Of a DNA stretch of 64,000 bases, positions 23,121 to 34,868 are shown one piece after another. The notes beneath the pieces were generated by a model that worked only from the letters and a program-made list of their open reading frames with translations, was not told the origin of the DNA and did not search any database. Source of the DNA: Tragulus kanchil. Taxonomy: Eukaryota > Chordata > Mammalia > Artiodactyla > Tragulidae. The stretch spans positions 39,727,874 through 39,791,873 of the forward strand of contig JAIOJX010000003.1 of the NCBI GenBank assembly GCA_022376925.1, read 5' to 3'. Position numbers and translations under genes: made by a program. Positions within the stretch are counted from its first letter, which is position 1, and each line of letters opens with the position of its first letter.

Positions 23121-23875
23121 AAAAGAGGTAAGGCAACTTTTCTAATGTGTTAGCGGGTAAAATTCTGAGACGTTATCTGAGGATAAGTGACAACCATTGA
23201 AGGGACTTTTGAAGTGGTGCCTTTTTCTTTCCTGCGTTACAATGACCTTCCACTTGTCTGTGGCTTCCACTTCATCTTAATTGTGCTTTCAGTGTGGATG
23301 GGCAGGCATTACATACTTGAGAAGTGACCCAGAGAGTGTAATTGCGTCACATATATGCAATATCCTCTGCAAGTCCTCGGGGGTGGGGAAAACTGGAACA
23401 AAATGTAGTGACTGAATTACTGTTACTTGTGTAAAAAGGACGACTGGAGAAAATGGGACCACCTGGATGACATTAAGATTTGAGGAATGTCTATCACAAT
23501 TGTCATCAACACTGATAATGCCTGAAATCTGTAGAGGACTTTGCTGAAAGTACTTTGCCCTAATATCATCTTACTTGCTTTTTATCTGAGGCTTTGACTA
23601 TAGAGTACTGTTGGGAAATATCTTTTTCACAAGAAACCCAACTAGTAATAAAATCAGACATCCCAATGTAACGATTTTGGGAAATTTCAGTGTCCCAAAG
23701 CTATATAATGAAATTAATGTACATCAGTGAGTTTTTACTATATGTCCTTTTTTTTTTACTTTTATTAGTTTCTTTATACTAATTTTCTCATACACTTATC
23801 CATAATACAATTATACATACATAAATATATACACATACAGAAATACACAGATACAGAATACATTTTTATTTTTGC

Positions 23876-24003
23876 ATCATATCATCTCAGTGACCCTGTG
23901 AAACAGGAACCTTTGTTGTGTAGACATGAGACCCAGGAGTAAGCAGATTAAGTAATTTACTCTATGCTGTCGAGTGGGATTTGAATCCACTGAGCTGCAG
24001 AGA
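23876..24003 (-). mobile_element. MIR-like ancient SINE core
   Basis: 'cagtgaccctgtgaaacagg', 'agattaagtaatttactcta' and 'gtgggatttgaatccactga' follow the order of an inverted mammalian-wide MIR ('aggttaagtaacttgccc...gggattcgaaccca'). Diverged, as expected for its age. Duplicated at 25073-25199. Confidence 0.6.
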
Positions 24004-25072
24004 CTTCTTCACTAGTCTATGTGGGTCATCAGTTTACTTGTTCTCAAGGCAATTTCAGAAATGGTTCCTATGTATCAAGAGTTGGTTGAGAAATATTGAG
24101 ATAATCTCTGATTAAAGTTGTATTGCAAGGGAAAATGCTTACCACCTGTTTTATATTCATCATATTTACAGTCACTGGGTATGCATAATATTTGTAAGTG
24201 GGGGTACATTTAAATGCAATGCTGTCTACTTTGAAAATGTTATATATTTTTGTTACTTGGTTTAAAATTCATCACAGAAGTCATTTTTCTCCCAAGAAAT
24301 GTCTGAGTATTAGCTTAAAAGAGGTAAGGCAACTTTTCTAATGTGTTAGCGGGTAAAATTCTGAGACGTTATCTGAGGATAAGTGACAACCATTGAAGGG
24401 ACTTTTGAAGTGGTGCCTTTTTCTTTCCTGCGTTACAATGACCTTCCACTTGTCTGTGGCTTCCACTTCATCTTAATTGTGCTTTCAGTGTGGATGGGCA
24501 GGCATTACATACTTGAGAAGTGACCCAGAGAGTGTAATTGCGTCACATATATGCAATATCCTCTGCAAGTCCTCGGGGGTGGGGAAAACTGGAACAAAAT
24601 GTAGTGACTGAATTACTGTTACTTGTGTAAAAAGGACGACTGGAGAAAATGGGACCACCTGGATGACATTAAGATTTGAGGAATGTCTATCACAATTGTC
24701 ATCAACACTGATAATGCCTGAAATCTGTAGAGGACTTTGCTGAAAGTACTTTGCCCTAATATCATCTTACTTGCTTTTTATCTGAGGCTTTGACTATAGA
24801 GTACTGTTGGGAAATATCTTTTTCACAAGAAACCCAACTAGTAATAAAATCAGACATCCCAATGTAACGATTTTGGGAAATTTCAGTGTCCCAAAGCTAT
24901 ATAATGAAATTAATGTACATCAGTGAGTTTTTACTATATGTCCTTTTTTTTTTACTTTTATTAGTTTCTTTATACTAATTTTCTCATACACTTATCCATA
25001 ATACAATTATACATACATAAATATATACACATACAGAAATACACAGATACAGAATACATTTTTATTTTTGCA

Positions 25073-25199
25073 TCATATCATCTCAGTGACCCTGTGAAAC
25101 AGGAACCTTTGTTGTGTAGACATGAGACCCAGGAGTAAGCAGATTAAGTAATTTACTCTATGCTGTCGAGTGGGATTTGAATCCACTGAGCTGCAGAGA
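25073..25199 (-). mobile_element. MIR-like core, DR8 second copy
   Basis: Same sequence as 23876-24003, carried by DR8. Confidence 0.58.
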
Positions 25200-25802
25200 C
25201 TTCTTCACTAGTCTATGTGGGTCATCAGTTTACTTGTTCTCAAGGCAATTTCAGAAATGGTTCCTATGTATCAAGAGTTGGTTGAGAAATATTGAGATAA
25301 TCTCTGATTAAAGTTGTATTGCAAGGGAAAATGCTTACCACCTGTTTTATATTCATCATATTTACAGTCACTGGGTATGCATAATATTTGTAAGTGGGGG
25401 TACATTTAAATGCAATGCTGTCTACTTTGAAAATGTTATATATTTTTGTTACTTGGTTTAAAATTCATCACAGAAGTCATTTTTCTCCCAAGAAATGTCT
25501 GAGTATATTAGCTTAAAGGACGATATCGATGAACTGATAATATGCATTTTCAAAAAGATTGTTCAGCTATACTTAATGTGCATTTGTGGGAAATAGCTGT
25601 ATAGTCATGAAGGGCTCTATAAACTGTTCAGTTTGTTTATTTTTCTCTTCATAACCATATAACTATTCCTTCTTTGCAAACTGTCATTCCCCTGGCTTGA
25701 GAATGGGAAAAAAGGCTATTTTGTAAATTAAAGTTTTCTTCTATGTAAGCATCATCCCATAAGTGAAAATAGAATTTATCCTTCCGCGGTACAGACCTTT
25801 TG

Positions 25803-26287
25803 CTCCAAGTGATGTATTTGACTGAAGAGAGGGAAAATATTATAAATTATTGTACTACTCCACTTTGATTATAATGGAAAATCATGTCATGGTTGAGAAA
25901 GTTCTAAATATTAAAAGACATCATTTTACTCTTCAGGTGTTAGCAGCAAACACTGCTATAAGCTTTATGTAGCTGTAGGACTGACTTGGAAAGGGTCAGT
26001 AAAGGCACCAGGGTTTATGTGGGTTCGTTCATTAAAGGATCTTCAACTGAGATATTTGACTAAAGAGAAGGAAAAAAATGTTATAGTTTATTGTACTGCT
26101 CTGGCTTGATTACATAATGGAAACCTGTGTTGTCACTAAAAAGTCCGTAAATATTAATAGACGTCATTTTTTGTCCAGGTGTTGAGAGTCAGCACGGTTA
26201 CTGTAAGCTTTGCGTACCTGTCAAGCTGACTCAGAAAGCATTTGTAAATGCACCAGGAGTTTAATGCAAGTTTGGTAATTTAAAGAG
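25803..26287. repeat. Diverged tandem duplication (25803-26038 and 26041-26287)
   Basis: Two adjacent units of about 240 bases align along their whole length. Examples: 'gtatttgactgaagagaggg' with 'gatatttgactaaagagaag', 'attattgtactactccactt' with 'tttattgtactgctctggct', 'cttcaggtgttagcagcaaa' with 'tccaggtgttgagagtcagc', and 'aggcaccagggttta' with 'atgcaccaggagttta'. They differ by many substitutions and small indels, unlike the near-identical DR pairs, so this looks like a genuine old duplication. No function is visible. Confidence 0.8.
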
Positions 26288-27005
26288 GAAGTCGGAAAAA
26301 CTATAGAAAGGGCAAAAAAAGGGCAGGAGAAAAATAAGCAGAATATGATGGATTACATGAGCAGATAAAAAGATGGAATAAAATGGAACTTTCTTGGTTT
26401 AAATTTAGTCAGGAAATCAGAAATAATTGCTAGGCATATGACATAATTGACCATGAAAATGTAGGTGTGGAAAGCTGCTTATTCATTAAGAATGCAGTAA
26501 ATGATGTCTGTGATCCAGAGGTGGGGGTATGGGAGATGTCCAGAAATAATAAGGACAGGCAAGGCAAAACGACTTTTGCTGCAGCCTGCTACTCCAAGGA
26601 AGGGGAACCTGTGGTTGGAGGGTCTCTTGTTCCGTGAGTCTGTGTCTTCTGTGAAAAAGCTTTTAAATCTTCCACACGTTACTACTGAGCAGCCCAAAAG
26701 TGCTGACACCCTGGATCCTACCAAGACTTCCTGAAACAGAATTTCCAGAAGATATGCCCAGGAACCTGTATTCATTTTTAAAAACCTTCCAAATGGTTTT
26801 TAGGCCCACTTATTATAGCCTTCTTGGGTGAAAGGAATCCTTACCGAATTCTGAGTATGATAATAAATAAATCTGTTTTAAGAGATAAATAAGTATAAAA
26901 TTCTGAGGAGAAAGTCCATAGGACATTTTAAAGTCCTTGGATATTTTAAAGAAGTAGAGGATAAGATAGTGGGATGGCGTTATCATGTCAATGAACATGC
27001 GTGTG
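26288..27005. other. Mostly unrecognised; possible MER5-like scrap near 26720
   Basis: 'tgaaacagaatttccagaag', 'gcccaggaacctgtattcat' at about 26730-26780 faintly resembles the 'tgaatcagaatct...cccaggaatctgtatttt' stretch of MER5-type hAT elements. The rest shows no family or coding signal. Confidence 0.3.
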
Positions 27006-27110
27006 AGCAAGCTCCAGGAAGTAGTGAAGGACTGGGAAGCCTGGTGCGCTGCAGTCCATGGGGTTGCAGAGAGTCAGATGTGTCTTAGTGTTTGAACAAA
27101 AACAAGGAGA
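27006..27110 (+). mobile_element. BovB 3' tail or Bov-A-like fragment
   Basis: 'gctccaggaagtagtgaagg', 'gggaagcctggtgcgctgca', then 'ggggttgcagagagtcagat' match the 3' end of BovB, from which the Bov-A body derives. The tail is diverged. Confidence 0.7.
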
Positions 27111-27851
27111 TTTGTTCATCAGTGGTGACTTAGATCATTTTGAAAAAGATTTGCCACTACCCAGTTTAGGGGAGGACTAAGGTGGGAAGACCAAGGGACT
27201 ATGGGTAGAAGAGGTCTATGAACTCTACAAGGTTGTGAGAGTCTGTGATGACTTCATTTCAGGAGGTCACAAAGGTGTTAGGTGGCAGCTATGTGGAGTG
27301 ACTGCATTCCTGGACTTGTATTTTTTAAAAAAAAATGAATGGGGTTTTGGTAGATCTCTTATATTCACTTCAGACTACCCATTTCTGCTAAAGTAAGTGG
27401 AAAGGTATAACAGATCATGATAAAAATCACTGCTACAACTCTATAGACATTTAACATTCCAGACTAACATTCCAGGATTCACTGGATATGGTCCCCATTA
27501 TTAGTGACAGTTTCAGTCCTCCTGGTTGATGATTGCGACACGAAAAGAGAATAGAACTAGGAAAAGAGCAGAAGATGTGAGTGATATTGAATGAAATAAA
27601 GTGAAATGAAATAAACCCTTGTAAAGGTTTTTAGCATACATTTAGTCGAAAGTATGAGATATATGTTTGAAAGAAAAATCATAAATCCTTATCTCTTGGT
27701 TTTAATATAAATTTTAATGGATATAAAGAAAAATGTTAATAAAACTGATATACATGATTGCAAACAGAAGACAGAAAATGGAGGCAGATAAAAAAGGACC
27801 ACTGACAGGAAAAAAACTTGTAATTTTTAGATGGACATAACGGGATTCTTC
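27111..27851. other. No recognised feature
   Basis: AT-rich sequence with no family, frame or RNA structure I can support. Confidence 0.5.
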
Positions 27852-30022
27852 TGGTCCCAGGTACCTGTGTATTAAATGTGCATGGTAAAAGTGATTAGCA
27901 GAGTCCTGAAAATTTTAATACAAGAATGTAAAGTGCGTGATGAGCATAGCTTGAGACTTCAGTTGAAACTCAACTAATATAAGATGGCATTAGAAAAGAA
28001 TAATTTAATCAAAGATCCTAAATCTAATTAAAACAAAGAGGGAACAGTTTTGTAGGAAAAGGATAAAAGACTTGTGATGTAGATCACAGCACTGTCATGG
28101 AGATAGGATACAAAAAAGGAAATTCAGTTAACTTAACAAATCCTGCAGACATTATTTCCTCAGAGTACAGCCTATAAAAGAAAAGTTTTCCCTGATATAG
28201 TCAGTGCTAAGATTTTGTTGCATTTTAATCCAGCATTTTGTTACATGCTTCACGTTGTGATTTAATGGTAGATATGAGTTTTAGACTGCATGTTTCTGTA
28301 TCATTAGTTTTTAATAAATGATACTTTAATGAGTGTATAACATTATGGATAACCCATAAATATGCTTAATTAATCATCCGTTGTTGCACGTTTATGTTCT
28401 TTCAAAGTTTTTCCTATTATAAGTCTGTGATGAAATATTTTTATTAAAATGGAATTCTCAGAAAGTAATATGGTCAAAAGAGATAAGCAATTTTTACATT
28501 TCTGGACTTGATTTGCACAATGATTTTCCAGAAATGTCATTTTGTTAACAGTCTCACCAGAAGTTTGTGAATGTGTCTACCGCAATGGACCTTCTTAGGC
28601 ACTAAGTATTATGTTAATTATTTTTTTACTAATTGGAGAGGCAAATTAATATATATAATTAATTGTGCTGAGGTTGAAGTTTTAAATTTATTAGCCCTGT
28701 TACTTCTTTGCTTATATATGTGTCTGTATGAGATTATTTCTTATGCCTATTTCACTATAAGAGACATAATTCATTTTTCTTCTCCATTTATGTGTACTCA
28801 TTACACAGTTAATTCTTAGTCTAGTTTGCCACCCCATTTGTTTCATAGTGTTCTTTGGAATATCTAGGGTTTAAGTGTTCTGTGGTATTTCTAACCTTAG
28901 TTTTCTCTGCTTTATAGTTTTCTCACTTTTTATCTATGGTCCCAGGTCCTGTAGTAGTTAAATGTGCATGGTAAAAGTGATTAGCAGAGTCCTGAAAATT
29001 TTAATACAAGAATGTAAAGTGCGTGATGAGCATAGCTTGAGACTTCAGTTGAAACTCAACTAATATAAGATGGCATTAGAAAAGAATAATTTAATCAAAG
29101 ATCCTAAATCTAATTAAAACAAAGAGGGAACAGTTTTGTAGGAAAAGGATAAAAGACTTGTGATGTAGATCACAGCACTGTCATGGAGATAGGATACAAA
29201 AAAGGAAATTCAGTTAACTTAACAAATCCTGCAGACATTATTTCCTCAGAGTACAGCCTATAAAAGAAAAGTTTTCCCTGATATAGTCAGTGCTAAGATT
29301 TTGTTGCATTTTAATCCAGCATTTTGTTACATGCTTCACGTTGTGATTTAATGGTAGATATGAGTTTTAGACTGCATCTTTCTGTATCATTAGTTTTTAA
29401 TAAATGATACTTTAATGAGTGTATAACATTATGGATAACCCATAAATATGCTTAATTAATCATCCGTTGTTGCACGTTTATGTTCTTTCAAAGTTTTTCC
29501 TATTATAAGTCTGTGATGAAATATTTTTATTAAAATGGAATTCTCAGAAAGTAATATGGTCAAAAGAGATAAGCAATTTTTACATTTCTGGACTTGATTT
29601 GCACAATGATTTTCCAGAAATGTCATTTTGTTAACAGTCTCACCAGAAGTTTGTGAATGTGTCTACCGCAATGGACCTTCTTAGGCACTAAGTATTATGT
29701 TAATTATTTTTACTAATTGGAGAGGCAAATTAATATATATAATTAATTGTGCTGAGGTTGAAGTTTTAAATTTATTAGCCCTGTTACTTCTTTGCTTATA
29801 TATGTGTCTGTATGAGATTATTTCTTATGCCTATTTCACTATAAGAGACATAATTCATTTTTCTTCTCCATTTATGTGTACTCATTACACAGTTAATTCT
29901 TAGTCTAGTTTGCCACCCCATTTGTTTCATAGTGTTCTTTGGAATATCTAGGGTTTAAGTGTTCTGTGGTATTTCTAACCTTAGTTTTCTCTGCTGTTAT
30001 AGTTTTCTCACTTTTTATCTAT
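27852..30022. repeat. Direct-repeat pair DR9 (27852-28937 and 28938-30022)
   Basis: Units starting 'ggtcccaggt' abut exactly at 28937/28938 (offset about 1086). The edge of the second copy is altered ('cctgtagtagttaaat' for 'acctgtgtattaaat'), and a T-run differs near 28621. Confidence 0.93.
28300..28770 (-). mobile_element. Old L1 relic, antisense (duplicated near 29386-29850)
   Basis: The order 'ttccagaaatgtcattttgt', 'cagtctcaccagaagtttgt', 'actaattggagaggcaaatt' follows the antisense L1 ORF2 stretch ('ccagaaaggttgtaccaatttacactcccaccag...'). Strongly diverged; supported by order of short matches, not by a frame. Confidence 0.45.
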
Positions 30023-30468
30023 CCCAACCACTTAATGATAATTTGGGGGGAGGGCACAGGGAGCTAGATACTATTCATCGACTAGTGGTTATTATTTTTT
30101 TTAACATATATTCTTGAGTTTTTTCTGTGTGGGCCTCCAGAAATAGGGTTTTCTTCATTAAAGACATTTTGTATTCTGAAAAATCAGTCTCATCTAGGTT
30201 TGGCTCCTTAGGGTTTTTTAAGAGTTACTTAACCTCCTAAAGCACTTCTGATCTGGGACATCTCACATCCTACTTGCACCTCTGAGCACAAAACATAGAT
30301 GGTTACTACAAAGAGCTTTAAATAAATAATTCTGTAGACATCATCAGAAAGTACTGGTTAGTTTTTTGGATGTTTTATTATTGTTTTTCTAACACCTGAT
30401 AGTTTTCCAAATTGATCGCCTGATTTGATATACAGATATTTTTATTCATTCTGCTTGAATTAGTCAGT
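30023..30468. other. No recognised feature
   Basis: AT-rich sequence with a G run near 30043. No gene or family identified. Confidence 0.45.
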
Positions 30469-30517
30469 TTTTACTAAGAAATCATTCCAGTTTTGATATG
30501 TCACAGATTGGGATTAT

Positions 30518-30549
30518 ATTTACTTTATATTTATAAATATAAAGTAAAT
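30518..30549. repeat. Perfect 32-base AT palindrome
   Basis: The left arm 'atttactttatattta' (30518-30533) is followed directly by its exact reverse complement. It could extrude as a cruciform. Repeated at 31487-31518 through DR10. Confidence 0.9.
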
Positions 30550-30839
30550 TTTGTTGATTATACATATAACTAAGGTTCTAATTCACATGTGTGAATAAAC
30601 ATAAAAAAGACCCAACGTGAACAATCTTAAGAACTGCTTCTCTATGTTTCATATGGTGAATAATAAGGCTATTTCCTCCATTCTTGCTTCCTTTCTTTCT
30701 ATTTCTCTTCCTCCTCACTTCTTTCCTTTTCTATAATAGTAAAAGCTACAGAATTTTTTTTTTTGAGAATAGCTTTTGTTGTTTTTCATAGCTTTTGATA
30801 TCAAGTAGTCACTTTTAAATTTTTTTTCTAGGTAATTTT

Positions 30840-31200
30840 TAATTCCCCTTTGATTTCTTTAGATTGAAACATTAGCCAGAAATATGTATTAGCTTCCAAA
30901 TACTTTTCTTGGAACATTTTTTCCTCCTAATTTCCATATTTATTGAATTATGATCAGAAAATATAATCTTTGCTTTTTAAAGTTGTTAACATGTTCTTTG
31001 TGGACAAGTTCATATTGCTTTAGTTTTCATAAATGTATGTAAATGTAACATTTTTATATTATTTGTAGAGATATGAATATATAAATCTATCAATTTTTTT
31101 TCTTGTTTGTGTTAATATCTTCCATGATCCCTTTATTTTAGTTCGTTTGCGTTATTTAACTCTGAACAAAGCATATGGAAGATTACAACTATGATTTTAT
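30840..31200 (-). mobile_element. Possible old L1 relic, antisense
   Basis: 'tgaattatgatcagaaaata' followed by 'gacaagttcatattgcttta' is reminiscent of antisense L1 ORF2 ('ttccattgtggtcagagaag...'). Too diverged to be certain; no intact frame. Duplicated by DR10. Confidence 0.35.
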
Positions 31201-31237
31201 CTGGTTCTCTTGAACTGTCTTGAATATGTGCATTCTC

Positions 31238-31323
31238 CCATCCAAATACTAACCAGGCCCGACCCTGCTTAGCTTCTGAGATCAGACGAGATCGGGCGCG
31301 TTCAGGGTGGTATGACCGTAGAC
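31238..31323 (-). pseudogene. 5S rRNA retropseudogene, 3'-truncated, tailless
   Basis: On the minus strand this is 5S rRNA positions 1-86 with no gaps and three differences from the mammalian sequence as I know it: C9T, G47A (at a CpG) and C78T. The last 30 or so nucleotides are absent and there is no poly-A. A perfect 16-base TSD 'gaatatgtgcattctc' flanks it at 31222-31237 and 31324-31339. The 5S match can be extended 4 bases into the left TSD. Internal promoter box A and the intermediate element lie in the retained part, but most of box C and any terminator are lost. Not a functional gene. Confidence 0.95.
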
Positions 31324-31486
31324 GAATATGTGCATTCTCTAGTCAGGTGCTATGTAGTGTGATCCCACAGGTTTATGATTACTGTCTTAAAATATGGTCT
31401 TTCATCATCACAATGTTTTCTTAAATATCTTATTCTGTTTTACTAAGAAATCATTCCAGTTTTGATATGTCACAGATTGGGATTAT

Positions 31487-31518
31487 ATTTACTTTATATT
31501 TATAAATATAAAGTAAAT
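31487..31518. repeat. AT palindrome, DR10 second copy
   Basis: Same 32 bases as 30518-30549. Confidence 0.9.
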
Positions 31519-32206
31519 TTTGTTGATTATACATATAACTAAGGTTCTAATTCACATGTGTGAATAAACATAAAAAAGACCCAACGTGAACAATCTTAAG
31601 AACTGCTTCTCTATGTTTCATATGGTGAATAATAAGGCTATTTCCTCCATTCTTGCTTCCTTTCTTTCTATTTCTCTTCCTCCTCACTTCTTTCCTTTTC
31701 TATAATAGTAAAAGCTACAGAATTTTTTTTTTTGAGAATAGCTTTTGTTGTTTTTCATAGCTTTTGATATCAAGTAGTCACTTTTAAATTTTTTTTCTAG
31801 GTAATTTTTAATTCCCCTTTGATTTCTTTAGATTGAAACATTAGCCAGAAATATGTATTAGCTTCCAAATACTTTTCTTGGAACATTTTTTCCTCCTAAT
31901 TTCCATATTTATTGAATTATGATCAGAAAATATAATCTTTGCTTTTTAAAGTTGTTAACATGTTCTTTGTGGACAAGTTCATATTGCTTTAGTTTTCATA
32001 AATGTATGTAAATGTAACATTTTTATATTATTTGTAGAGATATGAATATATAAATCTATCAATTTTTTTTCTTGTTTGTGTTAATATCTTCCATGATCCC
32101 TTTATTTTAGTTCGTTTGCGTTATTTAACTCTGAACAAAGCATATGGAAGATTACAACTATGATTTTATCTGGTTCTCTTGAACTGTCTTGAATATGTGC
32201 ATTCTC

Positions 32207-32292
32207 CCATCCAAATACTAACCAGGCCCGACCCTGCTTAGCTTCTGAGATCAGACGAGATCGGGCGCGTTCAGGGTGGTATGACCGTAGAC
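32207..32292 (-). pseudogene. 5S rRNA retropseudogene, DR10 second copy
   Basis: Identical to 31238-31323, including both TSDs (32191-32206 and 32293-32308). Same three substitutions, so one insertion later copied by the segment duplication. Confidence 0.95.
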
Positions 32293-32615
32293 GAATATGT
32301 GCATTCTCTAGTCAGGTGCTATGTAGTGTGATCCCACAGGTTTATGATTACTGTCTTAAAATATGGTCTTTCATCATCACAATGTTTTCTTAAATATCTT
32401 ATTCTGTTTCAAGAACATCAGTCACACATTTCTAAATGATCTGTCATCCTCTGTTTAGATTATCAATATAAATGGTAAAGTCCATTTCTTATGACTGTTT
32501 TTGATCTTCTTTATTTTTGCCTTCGGAGAGATTGTGATTCTGCTTCCTATGTGTTACGTACTTAGTCAAGTATTTCTCTAACATCTCTTCTGTGGGCTGT
32601 GCCCTCTCAGATTTG

Positions 32616-32880
32616 TTGTTCATTTGCTGAGTTGTGTCCACCTCTTTGTGATCCCATGAACTACAGCATGCCAGGTTTCCCCATCCTTTACTATCTTCCA
32701 GAATTTGCCCAAGCTCATGCCCATTGAGTCAGTAATGCTATCCAGCCATCTCATCCTCTGTCACCCACTTCTCCTCTTGCCCTCAGTCTTTCCCAGCATC
32801 TCTTCCAATGAGTTAGCTCTTTGCATTAGGTGACCAAAGTATTGGAGCTTAGCTTCAGCACCAGTCCCTCAGACTCCTTG
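32616..32880 (-). mobile_element. BovB LINE fragment, antisense
   Basis: 'gagttgtgtccacctctttg', 'gccatctcatcctctgtcac', 'ccaatgagttagctctttgc' and 'tgaccaaagtattggagctt' follow the BovB antisense order seen at 16811-17080. Duplicated at 33682-33946. Confidence 0.85.
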
Positions 32881-33004
32881 CATATTCTAAAGTATCTATT
32901 TATACCCTGACAGATGGCTGATAATTTGACTGGGTATAAGATTGTTAAATTCCTTTTTCTTAATAGTAATCCCATATGTTCCTGATTTTAGAGTGGCATA
33001 CAAT

Positions 33005-33120
33005 GGAAAAGAAAATGGCAAACCTCTCTTGCCTGGAAAATTCCATGGACAGAGGAGCCTGGTGGGCTGCAGTCCATGGGGCTGCAAAGAGTTGGACATA
33101 ACTGAGCAACAAACACACAC
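33005..33120 (+). mobile_element. Bov-tA/Bov-A fragment
   Basis: Body only: 'ggaaaagaaaatggcaaacc', 'ccatggacagaggagcctgg', 'gctgcaaagagttggacata', ending in an 'acacac' tail. The short direct repeat 'tggcata' flanks it. Head absent. Confidence 0.85.
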
Positions 33121-33681
33121 AATGGCATAAGTGATATTATGAATGTCAATATAATACATTTTTCTTTGAAGTTGACTCTTTCTCTGTCTAATGCTTGTAG
33201 GATTTCCTTTTTTTTTTTTTAAGATTTCCTTTTAATGCATTAATTTCAAAAATTTTACTATGCTGACTCTGTCTTTTATCATTCATCAGGATTGAGACCC
33301 ATAAACTTGGTGTGTTTTTAAAGCAAAGATTTTGCTTCTGTTGTTTATTATCTATCCTCTTTTTGTTACTTTATTTTTTTCTGGAACTATAATGGCCATA
33401 TTTCAGGATTCTTTGATATTTCTTTCCATTCTGTTAAACTTTCTAAGGTATTATTACTTTACATTTGGATTTTTTTTTTTTCACTTTTCCTTTGGCTTTA
33501 TATCTTGGCCTCTAGTTGTGTAGTAAAAATCGCTTTATTTTTTTAGTTTGACTGTTTTTGTTTCTTTCTTTTATTTTTGCCTTTTTTTCCGGAGAGATTG
33601 TGATTCTGCTTCCTATGTGTTACGTACTTAGTCAAGTATTTCTCTAACATCTCTTCTGTGGGCTGTGCCCTCTCAGATTTG

Positions 33682-33946
33682 TTGTTCATTTGCTGAGTTG
33701 TGTCCACCTCTTTGTGATCCCATGAACTACAGCATGCCAGGTTTCCCCATCCTTTACTATCTTCCAGAATTTGCCCAAGCTCATGCCCATTGAGTCAGTA
33801 ATGCTATCCAGCCATCTCATCCTCTGTCACCCACTTCTCCTCTTGCCCTCAGTCTTTCCCAGCATCTCTTCCAATGAGTTAGCTCTTTGCATTAGGTGAC
33901 CAAAGTATTGGAGCTTAGCTTCAGCACCAGTCCCTCAGACTCCTTG
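33682..33946 (-). mobile_element. BovB fragment, DR11 second copy
   Basis: Duplicate of 32616-32880. Confidence 0.83.
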
Positions 33947-34070
33947 CATATTCTAAAGTATCTATTTATACCCTGACAGATGGCTGATAATTTGACTGGG
34001 TATAAGATTGTTAAATTCCTTTTTCTTAATAGTAATCCCATATGTTCCTGATTTTAGAGTGGCATACAAT

Positions 34071-34186
34071 GGAAAAGAAAATGGCAAACCTCTCTTGCCT
34101 GGAAAATTCCATGGACAGAGGAGCCTGGTGGGCTGCAGTCCATGGGGCTGCAAAGAGTTGGACATAACTGAGCAACAAACACACAC
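34071..34186 (+). mobile_element. Bov-A fragment, DR11 second copy
   Basis: Duplicate of 33005-33120. Confidence 0.83.
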
Positions 34187-34648
34187 AATGGCATAAGTGA
34201 TATTATGAATGTCAATATAATACATTTTTCTTTGAAGTTGACTCTTTCTCTGTCTAATGCTTGTAGGATTTCCTTTTTTTTTTTTTAAGATTTCCTTTTA
34301 ATGCATTAATTTCAAAAATTTTACTATGCTGACTCTGTCTTTTATCATTCATCAGGATTGAGACCCATAAACTTGGTGTGTTTTTAAAGCAAAGATTTTG
34401 CTTCTGTTGTTTATTATCTATCCTCTTTTTGTTACTTTATTTTTTTCTGGAACTATAATGGCCATATTTCAGGATTCTTTGATATTTCTTTCCATTCTGT
34501 TAAACTTTCTAAGGTATTATTACTTTACATTTGGATTTTTTTTTTTTCACTTTTCCTTTGGCTTTATATCTTGGCTTAGTTGTGAGTATTCGTGATCTAG
34601 TAAATTGTGTAGTAGAGAAAGCATGTGCTGCTTTTTTAATGCCATAGA

Positions 34649-34868
34649 AATTTCTTTTAATTTTCTATTGGTGTATAGCCAATTAACAATGTTGTGATAG
34701 TTTCAGGTGCACAACAGAGTGACTCAGCCATACATATACATGTATCCATTCTCCCCCAAGCATGCCTCCCATCCAGGCTGCCACATAACTTTGAGCATTA
34801 TTCCTTGTGCTATACAGTAGGTCTTTGATGGTTATTCATGCTAAATATAGCAGTGTGTACATGTCATA
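34649..34868 (-). mobile_element. Twin-primed L1, 3' segment (antisense)
   Basis: Inverse of an L1 3' end: 'ccaattaacaatgttgtgat', 'caggctgccacataactttg', 'tatacagtaggtctttgatg', 'agcagtgtgtacatgtc'. It matches the start of the ordinary antisense L1 at 51480-51668 in the same order. At about 34868 it stops and L1 sequence continues in the opposite orientation. Confidence 0.85.

Larger units (their letters stand above)
23121..25516. repeat. Direct-repeat pair DR8 (23121-24316 and 24317-25516)
   Basis: Head-to-tail copies (offset 1196) starting 'aaaagaggtaaggc'. They abut exactly, sharing only an A run at the join. The first copy ends 'gagtattagctt' and the second 'gagtatattagctt'. No genes are present. 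It contains a MIR-like core. Confidence 0.93.
30469..32409. repeat. Direct-repeat pair DR10 (30469-31440 and 31438-32409)
   Basis: Offset 969 throughout, with no differences that I noticed. The join overlaps by a few T residues ('ctgttttactaag'). The unit carries a 32-base palindrome and a 5S rRNA relic, each therefore present twice. Confidence 0.94.
32490..34576. repeat. Direct-repeat pair DR11 (32490-33510 and 33549-34576)
   Basis: Offset 1059 at the start, 1066 after a noisy edge ('gccttcggagag' against 'gcctttttttccggagag'). 33511-33548 between the copies looks like a damaged version of 34577-34615 ('tctagttgtgtagtaaaaat'). Confidence 0.92.

Noticed and set aside
31238..32292. Two 5S rRNA genes in tandem, possibly a 5S cluster
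   Set aside because: Both are truncated at position 86-90, share the same three substitutions and the same TSDs, and sit in the DR10 duplicate. They are one dead retrocopy.
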